Shown here one piece after another: positions 54,962 through 64,000 of a stretch of DNA of 64,000 nt (positions within the stretch are counted from its first letter, which is position 1; every line of letters begins with the position of its first letter). The stretch covers positions 8,231,934-8,295,933 of the forward strand of contig OZ020616.1 of the NCBI GenBank assembly GCA_963971575.1, given 5' to 3'. Position numbers and translations under genes: made by a program. The notes below the pieces were generated by a model that did no database searches, was not told where the DNA came from, and saw nothing but the letters and a program-made list of their open reading frames with translations. This stretch comes from Liopterus haemorrhoidalis. Its lineage: Eukaryota; Arthropoda; Insecta; Coleoptera; Dytiscidae.

Positions 54962-55903
54962 GGATATTACTGTATTCGAAAAATTTGACATTTGTTATTG
55001 TGAAATCAGTGGCAGCTCATAATTTGACCGAGTAGTTTATTGAGCGTTAAAAAAAACAAGTATGTGAAAAAATGGATATTACTCTTGAACGTTTTCGTTG
55101 GATGATTTTTTACGATTTTAGTAAAGGCCCAACTCAATAACAATGCATAGATTCGCTTCGTTTAACTTTTGGTATTGAAGCACCATCAGAAAAGACTGTT
55201 TACAATTGGTTTGCAAAATTTCGTTTGATTTTAAAAAGGTTCGTGTTGATTGGTATAAGCGAATGCTAAAAAAAAAATAACCTAGGCACTGCAAAAGCCG
55301 TATACAACATCGTTACAGGTGAACTTGGATTTATTCATATGAACCGGAAACTAAGCACCAATCCATTGTTAGGGTCTTGCAAGATTAACCGAAACCCACA
55401 AAATTTGTTCATTCACGAAGCACTTCCAAGAAAATGCTTGTTTCTTCGGTTGTACTGGACATGTCGCAACCATTCCTTTAGAGGATCAGAGAACAGTTAA
55501 TGCTGAATGGTATACAACAATTTGTTTGCCAGAAGTCATCGACAAAATCACAAAAAACAATCAAAAACGTCGCATCATTCTTCATCATGACAAAGCAAGC
55601 TCCCACACAGCACGTCAAACAATTGATTATTTGAAGGAGAAAAACATCGAATTAATGTCTCATTGCCCGTATTCACCTGATTTATCCACTAACGACTTTT
55701 TTTGTTCCCCAGCGACTTTCATCACTTAAAGATCTGTGGAAAACCATCTTTTTGGGATATCAACTTCAGAGTGGAAAAAATGTTTCGATAATTGGTTTGA
55801 ACGCATGCAAATATGTATAAATCTAAAGCGAATATTTTGAAATGCAATAAAACAGATTGTACAAAAAAAAATGTCTTTCTTAGTTTTTTTAAAAACTTAA
55901 AAG
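54962..55903 (+). pseudogene. Mariner M3, copy 3, 5'-truncated and decayed
   Basis: It lacks the left TIR, starting in the 5' leader. A TAA follows PTQ (where the family has LTQQQ) at about 55137, and about 250 bp are deleted after FAKFRL near 55230. The catalytic part is better kept than in the 52320 copy: PEVIDKITKNNQKRRIILHH, DKASSHTARQTIDYLKEKN, YSPDLSTNDFF. The second catalytic motif reads HHDKASSH, so the Asp is kept but the following Asn is Lys. Confidence 0.85.
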
Positions 55904-56744
55904 ATAGCTCTCGTATCTTGTTTTTTAATATTTCCTCACCGAAACCGACGAGTATAGAAGAATATTTTAAAACAATATTACTCGTCAATAATTTACAACT
56001 ATAAAAAGGTTGTTTAAAATGCAGAAAAGATTATTTTTTCAAAAACCTTACTAAGCACGGGTTGCTCAGATAGTATTTTTAATTGTGTTGTTATTGTTTG
56101 CAAGATTCATTTGTGTTGAAAAGCAAGGTGAATAAAATATTCCAGGAACGTTTAGTAACGGAGCAGCACGATCTAGGTAGTTTTTCCATGATACGCAAGT
56201 TCAGCTGCGGTTAGTTTTTAATGATTTCACATCTAAGTTTTTACATGATCACGTTACTTTACATCTATGTTCATCTAGATGCGGTCAGCTCGTAGTCGTT
56301 TCTAGTGTTTTTGTTCAAATAGTTTCCTGTTAAAGAAGATAGATATAGGATTTCTACATAGGATGTGGTATTCAAATTTATATCAGAACACGACAGAAGT
56401 ACGCCAGCGGCTTTACACACGATTAAACTACAAAATTATGGCTTATTTCAGAATTATTTATTTCTTTATTTTACAATGGTGGTTTTAAAAATTCACAATT
56501 GTTTTATATCAGTAGTCACGCAAAATGACGCGTGCAGAATGTGTTTTATAACCCGTTACAGTTGCACGGATATTAAATAAACGGACAACTACAGTCAGCA
56601 GTATTGAAGCAAAGAACGACTCGTTTGTTTCAAGATCTACCGAACTAATCCCAAACTTCAGCGGATGGTACACTAGTCACTAGAGTGCTCGTTAGTAAAA
56701 GACTTATATTAGGTCTTAAGGTATAAAAGGCCCATATTAGGTAA
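55904..56744. other. No recognised feature
   Basis: AT-rich. No supported coding or repeat feature. Confidence 0.4.
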
Positions 56745-57346
56745 TACCCTTTTCACACTAGATCTTTAAAATGAGTGAACTTAAAGTTCACCGATGTTTA
56801 AGATCGGTATGCTTTCACACTTTATGTTTAAATCTCTGGTGCTGTCATCAGCTACAGTAATTTTGTCCTTAAGTTACCGTCATGAAATTACCAGTTTTGA
56901 ACTGTCTGCGCAGACGCACATTTTGAATTATTATAAACAAATATGTATATTTGATTTCATTATACAATAAAGACACTACAATAAAGAATATATTACACCT
57001 GTATTAACATGTAAGTCGATACATTTTATCTCAATTTTTGTAGCTCTGTATTTTATTAAACACATTATTATAATAAATAATTTTATTATAACAATAAGTA
57101 TTAACTTCTTATAACGTCGATATAATACAGTATTCTTGTTTATGATAATATAAAATGTTGACAGCACAAATTGAAGGAGAAGTTTTTTATAATAGAAATT
57201 AAGTTGGCAATGCGGTCGAAGTTTAAGACGCAGATCTCTGTCTTAAACATCGCTTGTATTTAACCGAGGCCGTACGGTTTCACATTAGCGTTTAAAGATA
57301 CATTCACTTTAACATCCGATCTTAAAGATCTAGTGTGAAAAGGGTA
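56745..57346. mobile_element. TIR element (Harbinger- or TA-type) with ttaaagatc motifs
   Basis: accctttt..-type ends cccttttcacactagatc and gatctagtgtgaaaaggg are perfectly inverted and extend to the adjacent ttaaa. Flanks are compatible with a TAA duplication (56742-56744 and 57347-57349) or with TA. Repeated tttaag/cttaaa motifs lie near both ends. No transposase was recognised. Confidence 0.75.
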
Positions 57347-57577
57347 TAATAGAGACGCTCCCCTATTTACGCAATATTTTCGTTCCGGAATGCATTTCGT
57401 AACTGGAATTTGCGTAACTCGGATTTTGGATATTTATACAGTCCCTCTTTCTTTGAACTATAATTTTCCCGTCACGGTTGTAGATAGTAAGTAATTTCTT
57501 CAAAATAAAATCGGGTAAACAAGTGTTTTCTCGGTAAAATACAGAAACATTGATAGAATTCACAAGCGTAACAGTGT

Positions 57578-57655
57578 TTACCAATCTTTTTACTCTCTTG
57601 GCACATTTTCCAAAGAAGAAAAATTTCGCGGCACACCACGTAGTCATAGAAGAAA
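57578..57655. mobile_element. hAT-type MITE fragment
   Basis: caatctttttactctcttgg and aaatttcgcggcacac match the left part of the MITE at 36173-36454. The right part is missing and a type B repeat starts 13 bp later. Confidence 0.6.
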
Positions 57656-57667
57656 TTTATAACGCTA

Positions 57668-57912
57668 GTTTTTACCGACCGCCAACATATATAAGGGAGG
57701 TATTGTGATCATACCGATTTTGACATTTCGAGATTGGGATGGATGTCCACGAATTGAGGTCCCTACATAACGTTTTGACTATTTTTAGCATGATGTCTGT
57801 CGGTTTGTCTGTCTGTCTGTCTGTCGGTCTGTCTGTTGGTCCCAGTACACGTGCAGAGCAAATTCGGCTAAAAGGATTTTAATGAAACTTCATATTTAAG
57901 CTTTTGACATCA
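57668..57912 (+). repeat. Type B repeat, copy 4, 5' half
   Basis: The full head (taccgaccgccaacatat), microsatellite and the start of the core are present. It breaks at gacatcaat, where LINE sequence begins. The other half of a B core lies inverted at 58924-59088. Confidence 0.75.
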
Positions 57913-58281
57913 ATTTGACAAATTTCTTGCTATTATTGAGAGCTAGGATTTTTAACTGGTTTACATAAGAGATACGAAAAGGGTATGTTCCGGCTAATTT
58001 CAGGGTCAGGTTTCTTACAAATCTCTTTTGTACTTTTTCTATTTGATTTTTGTGGGACATTATTTTTGGGCTCTAGATTGTATTCGCGTACTCTAATTTT
58101 GGTCGAACTAGTGCACAGTACAGTAACCAAGTTGTAGATATCTTAAAACTACCACTGTTTCTTAGTATAAATCCTAAAGTTTTTAGGGCTTTAACTATAT
58201 TGTGTATGTGGTCACTAAAATTAAAATCGTGTCTAAATAGTACACCTTTACTATCTATAAGAAGCACTACATTGTCAATAT
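57913..58281 (-). pseudogene. Jockey-like RT C-terminal fragment, left inverted arm
   Basis: The minus-strand translation includes FRHDFNFSDHIHNIVKALKT, LRNSGSFKISTTWLLYCALV and RPKLEYANTI, the thumb region of jockey-clade LINE reverse transcriptases. It is an inverted near-copy of 59095-59470 with small deletions and at least one frame change. Confidence 0.8.
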
Positions 58282-58923
58282 GGTAATCGTAGGTGATGCT
58301 TATAACCTTAAATGCGCTAAAAAATTTAACTAAGTAGCATTTTAGCGATCTCTATTTTCCGTTAATCTAAGTCTATATATAGGGCATATGTTTTGCTTCA
58401 CCCTTCAGTATCGATTAAATCTTGCTAAAATCTCTAACAAAGCCAATTTAAAAAGTAAATACCTGCACTGTTACCGAATATCGAATCTCACGACAGCCCT
58501 GTTGTAACAAAATACTCCTGAGTCGGAGGTCTTACAGCCTGAAGACCTGGATCTCAAATTTCAGCGGTTGATTCTTAATCAGTTGAGGTATTATAAATTT
58601 GGTAAATAATGTAAGGAGATCAAAATACGATGTCAATGACACAATATAACAGATGGTGCTATTTTTAACCAATCAGATTGCGAGTTATTGTGCTGAATAA
58701 GATTAATGATTTTTGACAGAAATACAAATGTGGTTGTTTTGAATTTTCTGTATCGGAAACAGTCTCAAGAGTTATGCGAATTTGCTTTTTGGTTATGCAG
58801 TAAAGAAAGAATTGTAGTGGGAGAAAAGTTTTGATTGGCTATTCGCATTATTAAGTCTTCTCAACACAGGATATCCAAAAATTTTACAACATTTATTTCA
58901 AATACAGTGGTACCTTGAGTTAC
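58282..58923. other. Spacer between inverted arms; Tigger-like end at 58905-58923
   Basis: No gene recognised. cagtggtaccttgagttac preceded by TA at 58903-58904 resembles a pogo/Tigger terminus, cut off by type B sequence. Confidence 0.4.
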
Positions 58924-59088
58924 AAAAAATGACTCAAATAAAAGTTGTTAGTTATTGCTTTTATTGCAACTTTTTTGAAATAATTTTTTTCAAAATATTA
59001 CTGTTGTGAAATATTTGCCAAAATCTTAAAACTGACACGAGTAAACTCCCATTTCTAGTTAACCGATTTTTACTAAAAGTTTATCAAC
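58924..59088 (-). repeat. Type B repeat, core segment (inverted)
   Basis: On the minus strand it runs from ttgataaacttttagtaaaa through gggagtttactcgtgtc to the tttatttgagtcattttt block. It corresponds to the part of B that is missing after 57912. Confidence 0.75.
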
Positions 59089-59094
59089 GTGTAT

Positions 59095-59578
59095 CAATAT
59101 TGACAATGTAGTGCTTCTTATAGATAGTAAAGTGAAAGACTTAAGTGTACTATTTAGACACGATTTTAATTTTAGTGACCACATAGACAATATAGTGAAT
59201 AGTGCCCTCAAAACTTTAGAATTTACACTAAGAAACAGTGGTAGTTTTAAGATATCTACAACTTGGTTACTGTACTGTGCACTAGTTCGACCAAAATTAG
59301 AGTACGCGAATACAATCTGGAGCCCAAAAATAATGTCCCACAAAAATCAAATAGAAAAAGTACAAAAGAGATTTGTAAGAAACCTGACCCTGAAATTAAC
59401 CGGAATATACCCTTTTCGTATCTCTTATGCAAACCAGTTAAAAATCCTAGCTCTCAATAATAGCAAGAAATTTCAAACATTAGAATGGAGACGCGACATC
59501 CACACTTTGAATTTCGCTTTTAAATTATTTAATAATAAACTAAATGCCCCAGAACTTCTTCAAAATTTAAATATTTGA
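59095..59578 (+). pseudogene. Jockey-like RT C-terminal fragment, right inverted arm
   Basis: An open frame of about 155 codons reads KDLSVLFRHDFNFSDHI, LRNSGSFKISTTWLLYCALV, RPKLEYANTIWSPKIMSHKN and QIEKVQKRFVRNLTLKL, to a stop at 59576-59578. The order (DLGVLFD..L.F..HI, Y..LVR..LEY...IWSP, IE.VQ.RF.R) is that of jockey-clade ORF2 C termini. No catalytic palm is present. It ends about 30 bp from the 3' terminus of an A repeat. Confidence 0.85.
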
Positions 59579-59606
59579 GTCCATGACATAAGATTGAGAA
59601 TTAAAA

Positions 59607-60657
59607 ATTAATGTGAAGTGTGAATTTTCACACATTTCTGGGTTTTGCAGGTATTTAGTAACTGAACGATGATTATTTGGGATGCCAAAACAAATTTTAT
59701 GTCAAAATATTTTTGAAAATATATGAATTTTAATTCGAATGCCTAATACCATTATTTGAGTTTCTAAATATATGCAGTATTTTTTTTATATAGCAGAGTT
59801 CATTAAGATTTTGAAAATTGCACCTATGGCTTCCATTGGTTGCTTACATCATAAGTCCCGCCCTTTGATTTCGTCAAACAGAATTAAATTATAATTTCAA
59901 CACTTTCCACTGGTTATTAAATTTACGCTTTTAAAAATTAAATGCAACATTTACCAAATATAACTAGAATTTTAACAAAATAATTTAAACAAAATAAAAA
60001 TGCAAAAATAAAACAAAAAATAAAATCAACAGGATTCGAACCCTAGTTTGCAAGTTAACTTATATTATTAAGCGCACGACAAATCCAACCACGCCACGAG
60101 AGCTACTGATGTGGTATGTTACACAACGTATTAAATAGTTAACATATTTTAGTTCAAAACACAAAAAATGCGTTATTTTCCGAAAACATAATCTGATCAA
60201 AAATTCCTGTTGTACTATTCCGGTTCACACCAATGTACATTACTTAGAGTTTTTTCAGATTTTTAGTTTAAACCATCTGGGCTACAGGGTGTGGGACAAA
60301 ATTTTTTTTGCACAATTTTGGCAAAAATCGCATAAAAATAATTTATTTTTCAAAAATAAAATTTTGATCGTTAATCCACGTACTAAGGGCTTTCATTTGA
60401 TACCCTACTCAGAATTTAAAAAATAATTTTTTTTTTCGATGAGCACATATTTGTTTATATTTTTAGAGGGATATGTTTTTTAGATGTTTTAGTATTTTTC
60501 CTATGTGCGGGTCAAAGAGTTGTATAAGCATGCCAAATTTCAACTCTCTAGGTTTAGCCGTTTGGCTACAATTTTTACCGAACAGACAGACAGACAGACA
60601 GACGACAAAATGACGGTATAAGGGTTTTTTGGTCATACCTACAAAACCCTAAAAATG
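59607..60657 (-). repeat. Type A Helentron-like repeat, copy 8 (complete reference copy)
   Basis: Read on the minus strand: the head tagggttttgtaggtatgac (60655 downward), aacccttatac, a (GTCT)n tract (60583-60602), gtagccaaacggctaaacc, and a long interior. A tRNA-like block (60032-60100) follows, then tgggttttgcaggtat in inverted form, and the terminal hairpin gtgtgaa-aa-ttcacac (59617-59632). About 1050 bp with no large insertion, so this is the best template for the family. No protein is encoded. Confidence 0.8.
60032..60100 (-). repeat. tRNA-like module inside A copy 8
   Basis: On the minus strand box A-like tggcgtggttgg (60096-60085) is followed by box B gggttcgaatcc (60043-60032), about 40 nt apart, as in tRNA genes. 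Degraded equivalents occur at the same place in the copies at 11130-11195 and 34500-34580. Acceptor-stem pairing is not convincing. Confidence 0.55.
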
Positions 60658-60699
60658 ATCACTTTTTCAAAATTTCAAAATCTATGTCACCACTGAACA

Positions 60700-60920
60700 A
60701 AATGCTCAGTCTATGGACCGGGAGCTCATGACAGTTTATGGTGTCCGATTTCATACAGCATGCCTTTTGGAGGAGAGACTATTTACCATGTGACAACAAA
60801 GAAAGGAGGGTACTAAACCCCTGCACTCTTTCCGGTTATATGGAAAATTTCATTTCCACTTACACAAAATTTTGTATTTTTCTCTGATTTAATAATGTTT
60901 GCCCTTCTTCATTAAATTCT
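60700..60920. repeat. Interspersed repeat D, copy 2
   Basis: gaccgggagctcatgac, catacagcatgccttttgg and taaacccctgcac match 20329-20560 in inverted orientation. It again lies just outside a type A head. Confidence 0.6.
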
Positions 60921-61149
60921 AGGCATTTATATTAAAAACCTATACTTAGAACTGCGTAATTAACTAGTGTTCCGTACAGAACAATCAACGTATCATTGCT
61001 CGTGGCAAAAATCAGCAGCAAAAACGACCCGATTTACAAGTTTTCAAGAAAATAGATAGTTTTATGTCTAAAACAATTTTTAAAACGTTATTTTAAATAA
61101 TTATTACGGTCCTGTCATCTACTATTAACAGAACCATAAACTCAGCATG

Positions 61150-61565
61150 TATAATGGTTATACCACAGTATACACAGTAGTTTCACTCGACCGTTTTTCT
61201 GTACCAGATTTTTCATGCGCATGTGTGACTCCTGGTTAGGACGCGCAGTTTTGCCAAGTGAATAAATTAAAAAATATTAAATATTATTTTATATTTAAGT
61301 AATTTTCCTACTTTATTATTATACTACTTTCAATAGTTTTTGTATAATATTTTTTAAATTCATTTTAGAGTCATAAAATGCAAAATTCTTTTGTTAGTTG
61401 TCATATAAAGCTTATTCGTCCGTATCCATACGCGTAATAGTCTGTATCGTTCTTTAGAAACCTGGTTAGGACGAGGCAGCTCGAGGTCACGAAAATATGG
61501 TACGCCGAGATCAAAGCTACCGACGCAAGTCGGCCTACTGTGTTATACTGTGGTTATACTGTAAG
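61150..61565. mobile_element. Possible MITE with ccacagtata ends
   Basis: taccacagtatacacagtag (about 61159-61178) is roughly inverse to ctactgtgttatactgtgg (about 61535-61553). The phrase cctggttaggacg occurs twice inside (61230 and 61460). Exact ends and target duplication are unclear. Confidence 0.45.
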
Positions 61566-62413
61566 CCATTATTGGAATCAATAAGTTAGGGTGGCCATAT
61601 CGTATTGTAAATACTATACAGCCTGATTTTCATTTGTAGAGAGTTTAGTTTTAGACATTTAGTTTTTGAGGACAGAGCCAAGTACGAATTAATATGAATT
61701 AGCAATTTAAATTTTGGATCTGATAGCTTGTTAAATCAATTTATTAAGTTTAGTATTGTTTTCTGTTGATATTTGTTATTTTTATTTTTGAAAATCTATG
61801 TTCAATTTTAAAAGCAATATTGTTTGTGCAGACTTGTTATGTTATAATTTTTAATAAAACCCGTCTGAGTCACATGAAATGCGACGATAGCATCTAATAA
61901 TAAAACCGTCTAGAAACTTGGACAAATTTCTTGAAAACTGTTTAACATGAGAGTTTTGGTGTTGTTAAGAGAGCAGCTGTTAGCAATGGTCCAGCGGAAT
62001 ATCACTCACAGCTTCTATCACATCATGCCAATGGATCGATCCGGTTAACTGTAGTCCAACATTGTCTGTCCTGTTGTTACATCCAATTCTCGGTGTTACA
62101 AGAAGATCCTGGTGATTTCCTTTGTTACTAAACCGCTAATATAGTCCGTTCTAAGACCAGCATGTTGCTGAATTTTAATAAGAACATCTAAGGTTAGGAC
62201 ATTGACGTTCAAATTTAGTATGCAAACATGCTCCGGATACACTTGTATAATATCTTATATAGTAGCGTTTGTGGAAATATTTTTAAAGCAAGAAAATTAC
62301 CAAACGGAAATTTTTGAAATAAAACAAAAGATGTTGCTACAGTTTGCTAGTGTTTTAAAGCCTGTCCTATTATTCCTTTACAAGATGGCCAACTGAATAA
62401 TTTTCGTTTGAAA
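61566..62413. other. No recognised feature
   Basis: AT-rich. The frame at 62202-62396 shows no family motif. Confidence 0.4.
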
Positions 62414-62415
62414 TA

Positions 62416-63473
62416 CAGACGATTCCGCTTAATTGGGCCACCGCTTAATTGGGGCAGCCGCTTGTTTGGGCCAAATCTCAAAGAACAGAAACCAAACCAA
62501 AAAACCAACAGTAAATTTACATGTTTAATTGGGACAACATTCCGCTTAATTGGGACAGTAAATTTAAGATCACAGTACATATTATGTTACACATATTCTC
62601 AAGAAAAAATATGTACAAAGAATTTAATATTACAGTGTTATTTTATGCAGGAAGGAAATGAAGGGAGCCCTACATCCGCACTGAATACCTGTGCTGATTT
62701 TGTAGAAGTGAAATGTTACAAAAACAAAAGACAGACTACACTTGACGCATTTTTGCATTGAATTAAATTGTACAGTCAATACTATATCCTTTCTCTGTCT
62801 ATATCATTATAATTATTTGCATACCCATAGTAACGTATAGTGACCCAAGTTGACAACTAACCTTCAAAATTATTTGAATAAAAAACAAAGCATTAGAAAG
62901 AAACGGCATTATTCGTAGATATCTTTACTAATTAGAGCGCGAAAATAAATTTACAGCAGTACTAAAACAAACAAAATTATTAATTTTAAGGTTATAATTA
63001 TAAATAAGGAAAAATTTATACTCATACATAAATTTTGGATTACAATTTGTTGTTTATTCCAGCAGATTTAAAATTAAAGTTTGTGAATTTAATAACTGGC
63101 CGCATGCCATATTTTAATTAATATTTATTACCAGAGACTAACAGTTAAGACAAATAACAAAAAACATTTTTAAAATCGCTGAAAAATGGTAACTAGATTA
63201 TTATATGAATGCACTACTTGATACATACATGTAACAGTCACCTATCAGCAATCTGACTATATGTACCTATTTATTATTTTATTTTGGAATTTATTATTAT
63301 TTTTTCTTTAAAGTTTATATTTTTTGGTTATATGTAATTTATAGTTTAGTCCAAGAGTTTATAAAATAAAATTATTGAAAGAAAAATATGCATTGTTTAA
63401 TTTTATGTGAAATTCGCTTAATTGGGGCAGAATGCCTAAGTCCCGATGTGTCCCAATTAAGCGGAATCGACTG
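62416..63473 (+). mobile_element. Tigger/pogo-type element with subterminal repeats
   Basis: Ends cagacgattccgcttaattg and cagtcgattccgcttaattg (inverted) bound 1058 bp flanked by TA (62414-62415 and 63474-63475). The motif ccgcttaattggg recurs three to four times near the left end (62424, 62441, with variants at 62458 and 62542) and again near the right end. This fits multiple binding sites for a CENP-B-type HTH transposase. Confidence 0.9.
62650..62761 (+). pseudogene. Tigger transposase C-terminal remnant
   Basis: The frame closes with EGNEGSPTSALNTCADFVEV, then KNKRQTTLDAFLH and a stop. The part after about 62645 resembles the end of Tigger transposases, including a PIP-box-like QTTLDAFL. 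All upstream domains are missing. Confidence 0.65.
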
Positions 63474-63509
63474 TAATTCCTATATAAATACAATAATAGG
63501 TGCGTTCGG

Positions 63510-63737
63510 CATAAGCTAATAATCTACACATTTTGCATAATTTACACAATAAACGTTCGGCATAAAGTTTCTGTGTGCTCTGTGCTGTACGAAAATCGTT
63601 CGGCAAATATCGTGCAGTTCAGTTTGTGTTACACAGCCTTCACAAATTCAGATCGTGCGGCAATCTGTGCAACAGTGTTTTTCGCGGTAAAAATATAAGT
63701 TATTATTTCTACAAAACAATATGAGTGAAAACAAAAA
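63510..63737. repeat. gttcggca motif array, possible transposon end
   Basis: gcgttcggcataa, acgttcggcataaa, tcgttcggcaaat and tcgtgcggcaatc occur within 150 bp. They are followed by an ATG (63721) reading MSENKKG before M2 sequence takes over. This looks like the 5' end of a DNA transposon with a motif array, truncated by M2. Family uncertain. Confidence 0.4.
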
Positions 63738-64000
63738 AGGACTCATTCAAGCAAATAAGGAAGCTGAGGAGCCTCAGGAATGTGGTCCTGTGAAAGGTTT
63801 TAAACCACCAAAAAATCTTGGTCCTTGACAAAATACTGTCTCCGTAGGCCTAATGAAGTCTGAAGCAAAACCTGATAGCACACCGTTGCTCGAAATGAAT
63901 GTCACTCATTTTTAGAACGCACTATAAAAAACTGTTTCACGAAAAAAATCGCTATGAACAACAAAATTACTCTAGCGAGTTCAAACTCGTACTGAAAGTG
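63738..64000 (-). mobile_element. Mariner M2, copy 4, cut by the window edge
   Basis: It matches the M2 copies (aagctgaggagcc, ccttgacaaaatactgtc, caaaacctgatagcacacc, ctctagcgagttcaaactcg) with additional internal deletions. The right end lies beyond base 64000. Confidence 0.8.

Overview
The window is AT-rich eukaryotic DNA from an arthropod, most likely an insect. It behaves like an intergenic graveyard of transposable elements. The basis is a Mos1-type mauritiana mariner, several other DD34D mariners, a DD41D mariner-like family, pogo/Tigger, hAT and PIF/Harbinger elements, jockey- and RTE-like LINE fragments, and DINE-1/INE-1-style repeats with GTCT microsatellites. The species cannot be read from the sequence. 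I see no rRNA gene, no functional tRNA, no CRISPR array and no complete host gene. One anonymous two-helix membrane-like ORF (42611-43015) and one MADF-like fragment (41556-41732) are the only candidates for non-transposon coding sequence.

Layout. 1-4 kb: a B-type repeat, a rearranged LINE reverse transcriptase, a tRNA-like segment and an inverted B repeat. 4.4-5.7 kb: DD41D copy 1. 6.3-11.6 kb: two A-type Helentron-like repeats, the first carrying a Tigger and a mariner, with a B repeat abutting its 3' end. 13.8-16.2 kb: an A repeat split by a hAT element (itself split by a mariner), by a Harbinger fragment and by a TIR element of unknown class. 16.8-19.1 kb: two internally deleted mariners (M2), one with a 101-bp hAT MITE inside. 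20 kb: a Helitron-type helicase relic beside an A-type 5' end. 21.3 kb: a palindromic Harbinger MITE. 22.7-28.9 kb: DD41D copy 2, mariner M3, a partial duplicate of the M2-spacer-M2 block with a Mos1-like mariner in its spacer, and a second Mos1-like mariner. 29-30.6 kb: a LINE end in a hAT in a palindromic MITE. 32.5-37.5 kb: A- and C-type repeats with a hAT insertion. 38.6-40.3 kb: a DD39D-type transposase tail followed 12 bp later by DD41D copy 3, the only intact transposase gene. 44-51 kb: two Harbinger-type elements with motif arrays, a Tc1-like tail, and mariner M4 with the empty palindromic MITE. 52-56 kb: M3 mariners, an M5 mariner tail and an RT scrap. 56.7-60.7 kb: a TIR element, then a B repeat and LINE fragments arranged as an inverted repeat, then the most complete A repeat. 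62.4-63.5 kb: a second Tigger. The right edge cuts an M2 mariner.

The most informative signals are comparative ones inside the window. Several insertions have their empty site preserved in another repeat copy, so target duplications and insertion order can be read directly. The most novel-looking component is a set of three Helentron-like repeat families (A, B, C). All end in a subterminal inverted repeat followed by a hairpin, share core modules between different termini, and in some copies carry tRNA-like modules.
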